NCBI GenBank assembly: GCA_022823145.1
Contig: JAJDXS010000077.1
Span: forward strand, 1-64,000
Direction of reading: 5' to 3'
From: Gemmatimonadota bacterium
Lineage (GTDB): Bacteria; Gemmatimonadota; Gemmatimonadetes; Longimicrobiales; Gaopeijiaceae
DNA length: 64,000 nucleotides
Shown piece after piece: positions 17,290-26,356 of this stretch. The position numbers and the translations under genes were made by a program. The notes beneath the pieces were generated by a model that worked only from the letters and a program-made list of their open reading frames with translations, was not told the DNA's origin and searched no databases. Position 1 is the first letter of the stretch, and each line of letters starts with the position of its first letter.

Positions 17290-18065
17290 GTCAGTACCTC
17301 CTGGAAGAACGCCCGTACGACGGGGAGTGCCACCTCGGGAGCGATCGCCGTGAGGTGGTTCCTGCCCTCCAGCCAATTGACCTGCCAACCCATGTCCACG
17401 AGGTCTTGCTCGGCCTCCCGCAGGTATCGGGCAAGCGGGGTCAGGTACTGCTCCGGCATGCCGTCTCCGTTGTCGTCCGTGCCCATGAACACCATGCGCG
17501 GGATCGTCAGCTTCGCGACTTCCTGGCGCTCCGGCCAATCGAGCAGCGGTCGGTAGAAGCCGACCGCCTGATAACGCACTCCGTCACCCAGGTCGGGCCA
17601 CTCCGGCGGGGGATTCTCGGCCATGTCCACGGTGGTTTCCACCATCCGCTCGAAGGGGGCGTTGAGCGGCGGAAACCCCCCGCAGGCGAATGCCGACAGC
17701 CGGTCCGAGCGGCACGCCAGCTGGGTTCCCATCGCGCCTCCGTAGCTGTATCCCACCCACCCGAAGCGCTCCGCACCGGCTGCGTCCGCGACCAGACAGG
17801 CCTCCTCCACGGCCACGTCCGGAGAGTAGTCGAGGCCAAGTGCGTTGGGCGTCTTGCCGACTCCCCTCGGATAGTCGGCCAGCAGCAGGTGGAAGTCTTC
17901 GGCGAGCGTGTCGATCCACGCCTGCGTCGGATCCTCGAAGCCTTCGATCATGTCGTTTCGAAACGACGCGTAGAAGTGCGGCCCCATGAAGACGGTGGGA
18001 CGGGCGGGATCCCCCCGCGTCTCGAAGTAGATTTCCGTTCCGTCGCGGGCCTTGGCTGTGGGCAT
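17286..18065 (-). CDS. Alpha/beta hydrolase
   Basis: A 259-residue alpha/beta hydrolase with nucleophile elbow GYSYGG near residue 107 and a C-terminal GRNHLTAIAPE block giving the likely catalytic histidine. The core looks like the haloperoxidase/epoxide-hydrolase-like general family, and no substrate can be inferred. The ATG at 18065 (PTAKARDGTEIYFE) starts at the usual beginning of the fold. A longer start near 18134 would add residues with no clear signal peptide. It is the first gene of the GTGA-linked run with the aminopeptidase and esterase, and it is divergent from the lipoprotein gene at 18206. Confidence 0.72.
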   Translation of the reverse strand: MPTAKARDGTEIYFETRGDPARPTVFMGPHFYASFRNDMIEGFEDPTQAWIDTLAEDFHLLLADYPRGVGKTPNALGLDYSPDVAVEEACLVADAAGAERFGWVGYSYGGAMGTQLACRSDRLSAFACGGFPPLNAPFERMVETTVDMAENPPPEWPDLGDGVRYQAVGFYRPLLDWPERQEVAKLTIPRMVFMGTDDNGDGMPEQYLTPLARYLREAEQDLVDMGWQVNWLEGRNHLTAIAPEVALPVVRAFFQEVLT

Positions 18066-18205
18066 GCTGTTCGCCTGGGCAGAAGTTGCGTTGGAAACCT
18101 CGGGGACCGTACAAGACCCCCACCACTCATCCATCTTGCCGCTCAACGATGGGGCCGCAAGTGTAAGGCACCGATCGACCACCCCTTCGAGCAGGAGACG
18201 CCACA

Positions 18206-19270
18206 ATGAGAGTCGCGAGAATGAACGCCCCGCTGGTCGCCCTGCTCGCGCTGGCCAGCTGCCAGACCCCCGACTCGCCTGCCGACGACGCCCCGCCACC
18301 GCCCGGCTCCGACTTCACGGGCCCCGCCTTCGAGTTCGAGGAAGTCCTGCCCGGCATCTACCACGCGCGTGGAACGGGCAACCTCTCGGTCGGATCGCAC
18401 GGTGCGGTGATCGTCAACGACGACGACGTGCTGCTGGTCGAGTCACACATCTCGCCCGCTGCCGCCTGGGCGGTCGTAGACGAGATCGAGGCGCTCACCG
18501 ACAAGCCGGTTCGGTACGTGGTCAACACGCACTATCACTTCGACCACGCGCACGGGAACCAGATCTACCCGCCCGACGTGCACGTCATCGGCCACGAAGT
18601 CACCCGGGAGATGCTGGAAAACGGGGGATCGATGGGGCGATCGTTCCAGACGTTCGTGGGCGGGCTGCCGGACCAGGTCGCGGCGCTCGAGGAGCAGGTT
18701 GCGGCTGCGGAGGACGAGGAGGAGCGCGCCGCGCTGGAGACTCAGCTCGCCTTCATGCGCAACTATCTTGCAAGCCAGGAAGCGGTCGTGCCGGTGGGCC
18801 CCAACACGACGCTGTCCGAGCGTATGACGCTGTTCCGCGGGGACCGCGAGATCCGGTTGCTCTTCTTCGGCCGCGGCCACACCGGCGGCGACGTGGTGGT
18901 GCACCTGCCCACGGAGCGCGTGCTCATCACCGGCGACCTGCTGCTGCCCGGTCTGCCCTACATGGGCGACGGCTACCTGGACGAGTGGGACGACACCCTG
19001 GAGCACCTGAAGTCACTCGACTTCGACTGGGTCCTCCCCGGCCACGGCAACCCGTTCCAGGACAGGGAGCGGATCACCTACCAGCAGGAGTACATGCGTG
19101 ACCTGCAGGCCCAGGCCGTGGCTCTGCACGCGGAGGGGCTGTCGTACGAAGAGGCGGCGGTACGGATCGACATGTCGGAACACTCGGACAACTACCCGCA
19201 GATCGCGGGGGCGGGGGTGCCGCCAGTCACGGTGCAGCGGATATTCGAGCTGCTGGACGGGGGAAGCTGA
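18206..19270 (+). CDS. Metallo-beta-lactamase-fold lipoprotein
   Basis: A 354-residue metallo-hydrolase with a lipobox near residue 19 (LALASC) after an MRVARMNAPL start, preceded by an AGGAG-type site. The zinc-binding motif HxHxDH is seen as THYHFDHAHG near residue 110, and the second-sphere blocks FGRGHTGGDVVVH and LPGHGNPF are intact. Between about residues 150 and 185 there is an inserted charged helical segment (AALEEQVAAAEDEEERAALE), likely a coiled coil. The family includes beta-lactamases, glyoxalase II and quinoprotein-relay hydrolases. The sequence does not decide between them, and an antibiotic role should not be assumed. Confidence 0.82.
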   Translation: MRVARMNAPLVALLALASCQTPDSPADDAPPPPGSDFTGPAFEFEEVLPGIYHARGTGNLSVGSHGAVIVNDDDVLLVESHISPAAAWAVVDEIEALTDKPVRYVVNTHYHFDHAHGNQIYPPDVHVIGHEVTREMLENGGSMGRSFQTFVGGLPDQVAALEEQVAAAEDEEERAALETQLAFMRNYLASQEAVVPVGPNTTLSERMTLFRGDREIRLLFFGRGHTGGDVVVHLPTERVLITGDLLLPGLPYMGDGYLDEWDDTLEHLKSLDFDWVLPGHGNPFQDRERITYQQEYMRDLQAQAVALHAEGLSYEEAAVRIDMSEHSDNYPQIAGAGVPPVTVQRIFELLDGGS

Positions 19271-19340
19271 ACCGAACCGAAGTCGTCGGGGCCGCATGGA
19301 TCGGGGACACCGCGAAGACGTTTCAGCTGAAACCATATCC

Positions 19341-19380
19341 ATTCATGATCTGAATGATTATCATTCACAATATGAATGAT
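19341..19380. promoter_or_regulatory. Paired palindromes over the start of the DUF4143 ATPase gene
   Basis: Two inverted repeats lie side by side in an AT-rich patch: ATTCA-N5-TGAAT (19341-19355) and ATCATTCA-N5-TGAATGAT (19360-19380). Both share the ATTCA/TGAAT half-site, and their centres are about 22 bp apart, near two helical turns. The second palindrome spans the candidate start codons at 19354 and 19372. The layout looks like a tandem operator that blocks transcription or initiation, possibly autoregulatory. Confidence 0.5.
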
Positions 19381-20631
19381 TTTGTTCTCCCCCGGTCGGT
19401 TTCGTCGAGTTTGGAAAAGGCGCTGCGAGTGATGCCCGCCGTGGTCGTCGCTGGAGCGCGTCAAACCGGAAAGAGCACTCTCGCGCGTGCTATCGGGCGG
19501 GAGCGGACCGAGCGTGCAACCGGGCCAACAGCGCGTCCCGGCCGACGTTACCTGTCGCTGGACGATTTCGACGTGCTCGACCTCGCTCGGCGCGACCCGG
19601 ATGCCCTGGTCCGCGACTCGCATCCGGTGACTCTCGATGAAGTGCAGCGTGAGCCCGGTCTCCTCAGCGCCGTCAAGCGGGAGATCGACCGGGGGCGCCA
19701 GCCCGGCCGGTTTCTGCTCACCGGGTCTGCGAATCTGTTGCTGATGCGCCGGGTCTCGGAGTCACTCACCGGGCGCGCCAGTTACCTGACCCTGTGGCCG
19801 ATGACTCGGCGCGAGCAGCTGGGACTCGGCGAGTGCGGCATCTGGGAAGAGCTGGTCGAGGTTCCCGACCGCGATTGGCTGGATGTCGTGACAGCAGACG
19901 CCGATGGCCGGGAGGACTGGAGACCGTTGGCCCGGCGCGGGGGATTCCCGTTTCCGGCCGTTCACCTTGGGATGGAAGAGGAGCGGGCAATCTGGTTCGA
20001 TGGCTACGTGCAGACGTACCTCGAGCGAGATCTCCAGATGCTTTCCGCGATCCAGTCGCTTCCCGACTTCCGCCGACTGATGCGCGCCGCGTGCCTGCGC
20101 ATTGGCTCGACTGTGAATCAGAGTGAGCTGGGGCGCGACATCGGGCTCAGTCAACCGACGGTTCACCGATACCTGAACCTGCTCGAAACATCCTACCTCC
20201 TGCTGCGGGTCCCGGCCTACGCGGTGAACCGGACCAAGCGGCTGATCAAATCCCCGAAGCTCTACTGGTGCGATACCGGCCTGGCGATGCACCTGTCGCA
20301 CGAGGTCGAGCCGCGTGGTGCTCACCTCGAGAATCTCGTGTTGCAGGACCTCCTGGTGTGGCGAGATTCACGTTCTCCTCGCACCGAGGTCCTGCACTGG
20401 CGCGCGACCACAGGTGATGAGGTGCACTTCGTGATAGAGACCGGGGACTCGCTGCTGCCTATTGAAGTGAAGGCGACGAAGCGACCTCGGGTCGCCCACG
20501 CGGCCAACCTGCGCACGTTCCGAAGGGAATATGGTCGCACGGCCCGTTCGGGTCTGCTTCTCCACGGTGGAGACTCTGTAGAGTGGCTCACCCCGGAAGT
20601 CCTCGCCGTTCCATGGTGGGTGGTGATGTAG
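19354..20631 (+). CDS. AAA ATPase with DUF4143 domain
   Basis: A 425-residue ATPase of the AAA_14/DUF4143 type. Walker A (GARQTGKST) lies near residue 34 and Walker B (TLDEVQ) near 93, followed by the sensor-like LLTGSANLL. A winged-helix-like segment (SELGRDIGLSQPTVHRYLN, about 255-273) and a C-terminal restriction-like core (DEVHFVIE near 355, then PIEVKATKRP near 370) complete the standard order. Members are widespread, patchily distributed accessory proteins of unresolved function, some suspected in DNA-related defence or regulation. The start may be ATG 19354 or ATG 19372; neither has a Shine-Dalgarno site, so initiation may be leaderless. Confidence 0.82.
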   Translation: MIIIHNMNDFVLPRSVSSSLEKALRVMPAVVVAGARQTGKSTLARAIGRERTERATGPTARPGRRYLSLDDFDVLDLARRDPDALVRDSHPVTLDEVQREPGLLSAVKREIDRGRQPGRFLLTGSANLLLMRRVSESLTGRASYLTLWPMTRREQLGLGECGIWEELVEVPDRDWLDVVTADADGREDWRPLARRGGFPFPAVHLGMEEERAIWFDGYVQTYLERDLQMLSAIQSLPDFRRLMRAACLRIGSTVNQSELGRDIGLSQPTVHRYLNLLETSYLLLRVPAYAVNRTKRLIKSPKLYWCDTGLAMHLSHEVEPRGAHLENLVLQDLLVWRDSRSPRTEVLHWRATTGDEVHFVIETGDSLLPIEVKATKRPRVAHAANLRTFRREYGRTARSGLLLHGGDSVEWLTPEVLAVPWWVVM

Positions 20632-20723
20632 CGCGTCCCCGGTTGCAGCAGGTCAGACCCTCCTAACAGGTTTCCGGCGCACCCGGTCTTAGCCGAAGAC
20701 CCCACTACTGCACGGAGAGCATC

Positions 20724-21509
20724 ATGGACCACAACGACTACGGCGGGCTGCACGAGGACCTCAAGCTCACGGGCTCTGCGATGAAGCGTCGTGATATGCT
20801 CAGGCTGGCCGCAGGTGGCATGGGCGCGCTGTACCTGTTCGGGCGGGCTGGCGATGCGGCCGGCACCGCAGGTGTTGGCGCGACCTGCGACAGGATTCCC
20901 GAGGAGACCGCGGGCCCGTTCCCCGCCGACGGGTCAAACGGGCCAGACGTTCTCAGCCAGGCAGGCGTGGTTCGCAGCGACATCCGGCCCAGCTTCGCGG
21001 GCCTGTCGGGAGTGGCACCGGGTGTTCCCCTCACCGTGAACCTGCTGCTGGTCGACCTCCAGAACGGTTGCGCACCCGCGGCGGGGCTGGCGGTGTACGT
21101 ATGGCACTGCGACCGGGAGGGGCGCTATTCGCTGTATAACAGGGGCGTCACCGAACAGAACTACCTGCGGGGCGTGCAGGAAAGCGACTCGAACGGACAG
21201 CTGTCGTTCACGACGATCTTCCCGGGCTGCTACCGGGGCCGGTGGCCGCACATCCACTTCGAGGTATTCCCCAGCCTCGCCGCCGCGACGGACGAGCGTA
21301 ACAGGGTCGCGACCTCGCAACTCGCGTTTCCGGAGGCTGCCTGCGACGAAGTGTACGCGGTGGAGGGCTATGAGCCGAGTGCTCGCACCAGGCAGCGCGT
21401 TTCGCTCTCGAGGGACAGCGTCTTCCGGGATGGGGTGGCGCAGCAGATGGCCGAGGTGACCGGCAGTGCATCGGAGGGCTTCGCGGCGAGGCTGACGGTC
21501 GCGGTGTAG
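20724..21509 (+). CDS. Intradiol ring-cleavage dioxygenase-like exported protein
   Basis: A 261-residue protein related to intradiol dioxygenases (protocatechuate 3,4-dioxygenase fold), which cleave catechol-type rings with Fe(III). The usual iron ligands can be traced: Tyr in VWHCDREGRYSLY, Tyr in NYLRG, and the two histidines of PHIHFEV after PGCYRGR. An N-terminal KRRDMLRLAAGG segment (from about residue 20) looks like a Tat-type signal, consistent with export of a folded metalloprotein. The ATG at 20724 has GGAG 6 nt upstream. A second ATG at 20781 would start directly at the Tat signal. It has no catechol-pathway neighbours, so a role on exogenous aromatics is only an inference. Confidence 0.75.
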   Translation: MDHNDYGGLHEDLKLTGSAMKRRDMLRLAAGGMGALYLFGRAGDAAGTAGVGATCDRIPEETAGPFPADGSNGPDVLSQAGVVRSDIRPSFAGLSGVAPGVPLTVNLLLVDLQNGCAPAAGLAVYVWHCDREGRYSLYNRGVTEQNYLRGVQESDSNGQLSFTTIFPGCYRGRWPHIHFEVFPSLAAATDERNRVATSQLAFPEAACDEVYAVEGYEPSARTRQRVSLSRDSVFRDGVAQQMAEVTGSASEGFAARLTVAV

Positions 21510-21525
21510 CGCGGCGACAGTATCT

Positions 21526-24500
21526 CTACCGCTCGGGCATCACCACCACCTCACTCGGCTTCGGCCTCACGCCCTCGGCGTAGAGCTGCGCGTTCAGCGC
21601 GGGCACGCGCGACGTGATCAGCTCGTTGAGGGGGCCGGCCAGTTCCTCCATCAGCTCCCAGGCGCGGTCGATCTGCCACATCTGGTCCTCGGTCGGCAGC
21701 GTTGACGAGCCCTGGATGGCCGTGGCCACGCCGGCGTTGCGGCGCGCGTCGCCCACGTCGTCGTCGAGTTCTTCGAGCGCTTCGCGGATCGCTTCCAGCT
21801 CGTCCCTGACGCCCTCGGGCGGCTCCTCGACGCCATCGATCAGTTCCTCGGCGCCGTTCAGCTGTTCTTCGAGGCGGTCGACCGCGCGGCCGGCCTCGTA
21901 GATCGACGGGGCCAGCGCGTGCAGGCTCATCAGCGCGTCCTGACGGGCCATGCGGTCGGCGCGGGTCATGGGGCGCCGCGGGTCGGCCTGGATCTCGACG
22001 GTTGAGGAGAAGGTCTGCCCGCCGACCTCCATGCTGACCGTGTAGACGCCCGGCATCGCGATGGGGCCCTGCGGAGTGCCCGGCTGGCCGAACCCGACGG
22101 GTCCCTGCGGGCCTTCCGGCTCGTAGGGCGCGTCCATGCGCCAGTCCCACACGACCTCGTTGACGCCGGCGTCGCCGGGCGCTTCCAGGGTGCGGACGTG
22201 GCTGCCGTCCGAGGACGTGATTGTAAGCGCGAAGGCGGACTCTTCCGCAGGCGCCCCGTCGCCCACCTGGCCGCCGCCTCCCGCATCGGCCTCGTCGCCG
22301 TCGGCGGGACCGTCGCTCTCTTCCCCCTCCTCTTCGGCCATCGGCGCTTCCCACTCGTCGCGCAGGTAGTAGCGGATCAGGGTGCCGCGCGGGGGGTTGG
22401 GCGCCGAATACGTCGCGCCGGCGAAGGGCCAGTCGCCGCGCTGGGCCCACATGATCGTCTCGCGGGCCTGCGGGAAGACGCGGCCGGATTCGGCGAGGGT
22501 CTCGGCCGAAAGGTGCTCGAGCGCGCTGACGTCGGCCATGATCCAGAAGGAGCGGCCGTGGGTGCCGACGAGCAGGTCGTTGTCGCGGGGGTGGATGAGG
22601 ATGTCGTCGACGGGGACGACGGGCAGGTTGTTCTTGAGTTGGGTCCATTGTTCGCCGCGGTCTACCGAGACGAAGACGCCCACCTCGTTGCCCACGAAGA
22701 GGAGGTTGGGCGCGCGGTGGTGCTCGGTGACGACGTTGACCGACCAGCCGTCGGGCAGGCCGTCGGTGATGCGGCGCCAGCTGTCGCCGTAGTCTTCGCT
22801 GACGTAGACGTAGGCTGCATAGTCGGCGTTGCGGTGCCCGTCGAAGCTGGCGTAGACGCGGCCTTCGGCGTGGTGCGAGGGCTCGACGCGGCTCACGTAG
22901 GTGCGCTCGGACAGGCCGGGTATCCGGTCTGTGACGTTGGTCCACGTGGCGCCGTCGTCGCGACTGATCTGGACATTGCCATCGTCGGTGCCGACGTAAA
23001 GCAGTCCGGGGGCGAGCGGCGACTCGGCGAAGGCGGTCAGGTTGCCGTAGGTCGAGATGCCGTCGTTGACCGACATCTGCGGCTCGGAGCCGGGCACGCC
23101 CATGATCTCGAGCTCGTCGCGGTCGATCTGGCGGGTGAGGTCGAGGCCGCCGACCTCCTCCCACGACATGCCGCGGTCGCGTGAGCGCAGGAGGTAGTTG
23201 GCGCCGAGGTACACGGTGGCGGGGTCGTGGGGCGAGAGCTGGAGCGGCGAGTTCCAGTTGAAGCGGTAGGTCTTGGCGGTGTCGCCGTCGGCGCGCGGGC
23301 CGGTGATGGGACGCATCGGGGTCTTCTCGCCGGTAGTGAGGTCGTACCGGTTCATGTTCCCGTTCTGCGACTCGGAGAAGACGATGGTCGAGTCGGTGGG
23401 GTCGACGATGGTGAAGAAGCCATCGCCGTACGCGGTCTCGTACCAGTCCTGGTGGCGGATGCCGTGGAACGAGCGCGTGTTGGAGGGCCCGCACCAGGGG
23501 TCGTTGTCCTGGAGGCCTCCGCAGACGAAGTACGGGTCGCGCATGTCGAAGCCGATGGCGTAGAACTGCCCCAGCGGCAGGTTGTCGAACATGCGCCAGT
23601 GGCCGGTGCCGTCCCAGCTCGCGGCCACGCCGCCGTCGCTGCCGAGGATGAGGTGGTCGGGGTCGTTCGGGTTGATCCAGAGCGCGTGGTGGTCGACGTG
23701 GACCTGGGCGGCGCCGTCGCTGCGGAAGGTGCGGCCGCCGTCGTCAGAAACCTCCAGATTGCCGCCGAGGACGTAGATGCGTTCGGGGTTGCTCGGGTCG
23801 ATGCGGACCTGGGAGTAGTACATGGGACGGGGGTTGGTGCTGGACATCTTCTCCCAGCTATCGCCACGGTCGAGGGAGCGGAAGAGGCCGCTACGGGACT
23901 GGCCGCTTCCGCCTCCGCCGAAGAAGCCGGCGTCGGGGTCGCGCGCGTCGGCCTCGACGAGCGCGTAGACGACGTTGCCGTCCTGGCGGAAGATGTCGAC
24001 GCCGATGCGTCCCTTGTCGCCGTCCGGGAGGCCCTCGGTGAGCTCGGTCCAGCTGTCGCCGCCGTCGAAGGTGCGGTAGAGGCCGCTGCCGGGACCGCCG
24101 CCGTTGAAGCCCCAGCCGGTGCGCTGCCGCTGGTACATGGCGGCGAAGATCGTGTTGGGGTCGCCGGGGTCCATGGCGAGGTCGATCGCGCCGGTGTGCT
24201 CGTCGATATGGAGGACGTTGTCCCAGGTCTCGCCGCCGTCATGCGTGCGGTAGACGCCGCGCTCCTCGTTCGGGCCCCAGAGGTCGCCGACGGCCGCCAC
24301 GTACACGATGTCGGGGTTGCGGGGGTGGATGAGGATGCGGCCGATGTGTTTGGTGGCGTCGAGACCCATGTGGCGCCAGGTGTTTCCGGCGTCGGTGGAC
24401 TTGTAGACGCCGTTGCCCCAGCCCGACGACTGCCGGTTCTGCGGCTCCCCGGTCCCGACCCAGACGAGGTTCGGGTTGGACTGATCGAGGGTGACGTCGC

Positions 24501-24774
24501 CGATGGAACTGGTCGGTTGGTCGTCGAAGAGCGGGGTCCACGAGGTGCCGTGGTTTTCGGTCTTCCAGACGCCGCCGGTGCCGGTCGCGATGTAGAAGAC
24601 CTGCGGCTTCGACTCGACGACGGCCAGGTCGGCGATGCGCCCGCCCATGAGTGCGGGGCCGATCTCGCGGTACTGCAGGTGCGAGATGGCGGTCTCGAGG
24701 GTGGTCTGGGCGGTGGCGGCGGCGGGGGCGAGGAATGGTGCCGTGAGGAGGAGCAGGATGCGCGCGGTCTTCAT
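21526..24774 (-). CDS. Large exported BNR/VPS10-like repeat protein
   Basis: A 1082-residue protein with a signal peptide ending near residue 22 (ATAQ). Asp-box repeats (S/T-x-D-x-G-x-T-W) are frequent: STDAGNTW, THDGGETW, TFDGGDSW, SLDRGDSW, SEDYGDSW and SVDRGEQW. They indicate sialidase-like or VPS10-type beta-propellers spanning roughly residues 30-760. The last third changes to an acidic low-complexity linker (about 815-850), a beta-domain and a helical C-terminus rich in Glu. Such proteins are common in this bacterial group and are often annotated as glycosyl hydrolases, but no catalytic residues are evident, so a binding or scaffold role is equally possible. It is monocistronic. Confidence 0.8.
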   Translation of the reverse strand: MKTARILLLLTAPFLAPAAATAQTTLETAISHLQYREIGPALMGGRIADLAVVESKPQVFYIATGTGGVWKTENHGTSWTPLFDDQPTSSIGDVTLDQSNPNLVWVGTGEPQNRQSSGWGNGVYKSTDAGNTWRHMGLDATKHIGRILIHPRNPDIVYVAAVGDLWGPNEERGVYRTHDGGETWDNVLHIDEHTGAIDLAMDPGDPNTIFAAMYQRQRTGWGFNGGGPGSGLYRTFDGGDSWTELTEGLPDGDKGRIGVDIFRQDGNVVYALVEADARDPDAGFFGGGGSGQSRSGLFRSLDRGDSWEKMSSTNPRPMYYSQVRIDPSNPERIYVLGGNLEVSDDGGRTFRSDGAAQVHVDHHALWINPNDPDHLILGSDGGVAASWDGTGHWRMFDNLPLGQFYAIGFDMRDPYFVCGGLQDNDPWCGPSNTRSFHGIRHQDWYETAYGDGFFTIVDPTDSTIVFSESQNGNMNRYDLTTGEKTPMRPITGPRADGDTAKTYRFNWNSPLQLSPHDPATVYLGANYLLRSRDRGMSWEEVGGLDLTRQIDRDELEIMGVPGSEPQMSVNDGISTYGNLTAFAESPLAPGLLYVGTDDGNVQISRDDGATWTNVTDRIPGLSERTYVSRVEPSHHAEGRVYASFDGHRNADYAAYVYVSEDYGDSWRRITDGLPDGWSVNVVTEHHRAPNLLFVGNEVGVFVSVDRGEQWTQLKNNLPVVPVDDILIHPRDNDLLVGTHGRSFWIMADVSALEHLSAETLAESGRVFPQARETIMWAQRGDWPFAGATYSAPNPPRGTLIRYYLRDEWEAPMAEEEGEESDGPADGDEADAGGGGQVGDGAPAEESAFALTITSSDGSHVRTLEAPGDAGVNEVVWDWRMDAPYEPEGPQGPVGFGQPGTPQGPIAMPGVYTVSMEVGGQTFSSTVEIQADPRRPMTRADRMARQDALMSLHALAPSIYEAGRAVDRLEEQLNGAEELIDGVEEPPEGVRDELEAIREALEELDDDVGDARRNAGVATAIQGSSTLPTEDQMWQIDRAWELMEELAGPLNELITSRVPALNAQLYAEGVRPKPSEVVVMPER

Positions 24775-24867
24775 CGGGTCGTCCCTGGGATCGGGTGGGT
24801 TGGCTGTCGGAGCAAAGTCCGGCCCCGGTGACCGCGGCGCAATCGCTCCTTGCGCCTGACCGCGTGC

Positions 24868-26127
24868 CTACCGCTCGTTGGCCACCGTCCGCTTGACCAC
24901 CACCGTCTGCACGCCCAGCTCGCTTACCTCGACGAATGCAACCAGACCATCCGGACCGAATGCGGCCGGAAGCTCCGTGGTCCCGGCGGGATAGCTGCCC
25001 AGGTAGCCTCCGTCCGGCGTCAGCACGTCAATGGGCCCGTCATCCAGGGGACCCTCGCCGCGCCGCAGCACCCAGATATGTCCGTCCCAGGTCGTCGCAA
25101 GCCCGCGAACCACGGACAGCTCGGTGTGGAACTCAAGCTCCGCGATGCGCCTGCGCCGTGCCTGAAGGTTCGCGCCGGGCCGGGCGTTTTGCTCCAGCCT
25201 GTCCACACGGCGGCGCCTCTCGGCGCGGATCATGCCGCCGGTCACCGGCTCGGGCTGAAACGGACGGGTCAGGATTCGCGCGACTCCGGCACCTGCCTCG
25301 GCGATCTTGACCGCATATGTTGCCGAGTCCGAGAACGCCACGCGACCGTCGGGAAGGACTCCCCAGTGGAGTTCCGGGCTGAATTCGGGGAGCTCCGACG
25401 TTGGCCTGGGCGCAGTGTTGACCAGGGCCGTCTGGTCCATATCGCTGATGTCGACCGGGGGCATCCAGGCCTCCGCCACCGTGTCCGTCACGGTCTCCTC
25501 GCCGGACAGGATCGTGCGTTCGAACGCGTGTGACGTGGGGAACTTGACCGGGGTGCGAAACGACGCCCCCGAGATCGTCCAGGCGGTTGCGAGCGTGGGC
25601 ACGCTGATGACCACATCCGCAGCGGGCGGGACCACGAGATGTCCGATGCGGGGAATGGCAGAGGGCTCGGACATGCGCACCAGGCGCTCAAATTCGCCGT
25701 CGGCGGTGAAGAGGTGGTAGCCGCGGCGGTCGAGGTCCGCGACCGTCACGCGTCCATCGGCGAAGACCGCCATGGCACCCGCGTTGCCGAACTCACCCGG
25801 ACCTTCACCCGGTCCGCCAAATCGCCGGACGAGCCGCCCATCCGGACCCACCACGAAAACGATCTGAGCCTCCATGAGACGGTCGAACAGAAAGAGCTTG
25901 CCCGCACCGTCGAACGCGACATTCGCGATGAGTCCGAACTGTTCCCAGTCCTGTCCCGCCATGGTGCCCAGCCGGTAAAGCTCCTCGAAGTCGATCTCCA
26001 GCGATCGGTCCTCCGCGGGGAGCTGGACGATCTGCTGGGCACCCGCGGAAGTCACAGGCAGCGGCGCGAGCGACAGAGCACAGCATGCGCACTGTAAACA
26101 CAACTTTACAAAACGTAATGTAAGCAT
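24868..26127 (-). CDS. 6-bladed beta-propeller exported protein (isolated member)
   Basis: A 419-residue propeller with a signal peptide (hydrophobic stretch to about residue 30, then [15 protein letters not shown]). It shares with the tandem group at 31.7-38.2 kb the N-terminal block [19 protein letters not shown] and the C-terminal block [18 protein letters not shown] followed by [16 protein letters not shown]. The start region contains the TGTAA/TTAC element, which gives unusual TTA leucine codons just after the ATG. The ligand is unknown. It lies between the BNR protein and a CocE hydrolase gene, all on the minus strand. Confidence 0.83.
   Translation of the reverse strand: MLTLRFVKLCLQCACCALSLAPLPVTSAGAQQIVQLPAEDRSLEIDFEELYRLGTMAGQDWEQFGLIANVAFDGAGKLFLFDRLMEAQIVFVVGPDGRLVRRFGGPGEGPGEFGNAGAMAVFADGRVTVADLDRRGYHLFTADGEFERLVRMSEPSAIPRIGHLVVPPAADVVISVPTLATAWTISGASFRTPVKFPTSHAFERTILSGEETVTDTVAEAWMPPVDISDMDQTALVNTAPRPTSELPEFSPELHWGVLPDGRVAFSDSATYAVKIAEAGAGVARILTRPFQPEPVTGGMIRAERRRRVDRLEQNARPGANLQARRRRIAELEFHTELSVVRGLATTWDGHIWVLRRGEGPLDDGPIDVLTPDGGYLGSYPAGTTELPAAFGPDGLVAFVEVSELGVQTVVVKRTVANER
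26093..26118 (-). promoter_or_regulatory. TGTAA-N8-TTAC-N5-GTAA element, copy at isolated propeller gene
   Basis: TGTAA at 26093-26097, TTAC at 26106-26109 and GTAA at 26115-26118. The first 18 bp read TGTAAA-N6-TTTACA, formally identical to the gammaproteobacterial TyrR box, though no TyrR homologue is visible here. The element covers the first codons of the gene starting at 26127. A further TGTAA-GCA-TTACA dyad overlaps the ATG itself (26119-26131). Confidence 0.5.
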
Positions 26128-26356
26128 TACAATCGGCCAGCGTGGATCGGTGTTCGGGAAAGCAGGACAATACTGGATGGTACTGAGGAAAGCGATTGCG
26201 GGCGCGGTCAGGTCGGTCTAGGAGCGGTTCCAGCGCCCCGATGAACTCGACATCACGCGGTCCGACCAGGGGAACATTTCGGACCGAGAGGCTGTCTGCC
26301 GCGTCCTGGACAGGGGATGATCCGGCAAACAAACGAGCCCACAGACCGGGAACGTC

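Noticed and set aside
18206..19270. A beta-lactam resistance gene
   Set aside because: Only the metallo-beta-lactamase fold and HxHxDH motif are seen. The lipobox, helical insertion and context do not support a resistance role.
22198..24831. Long plus-strand frames opposite the BNR-repeat gene
   Set aside because: Val/Ala/Gly-rich shadow translation; the minus-strand product has repeated Asp-boxes and a signal peptide.
26093..26110. A true TyrR binding site
   Set aside because: One copy fits TGTAAA-N6-TTTACA exactly, but TyrR is known from gammaproteobacteria, the position inside the coding start is atypical, the other copies deviate, and no TyrR-like gene is visible. Only the resemblance is kept.
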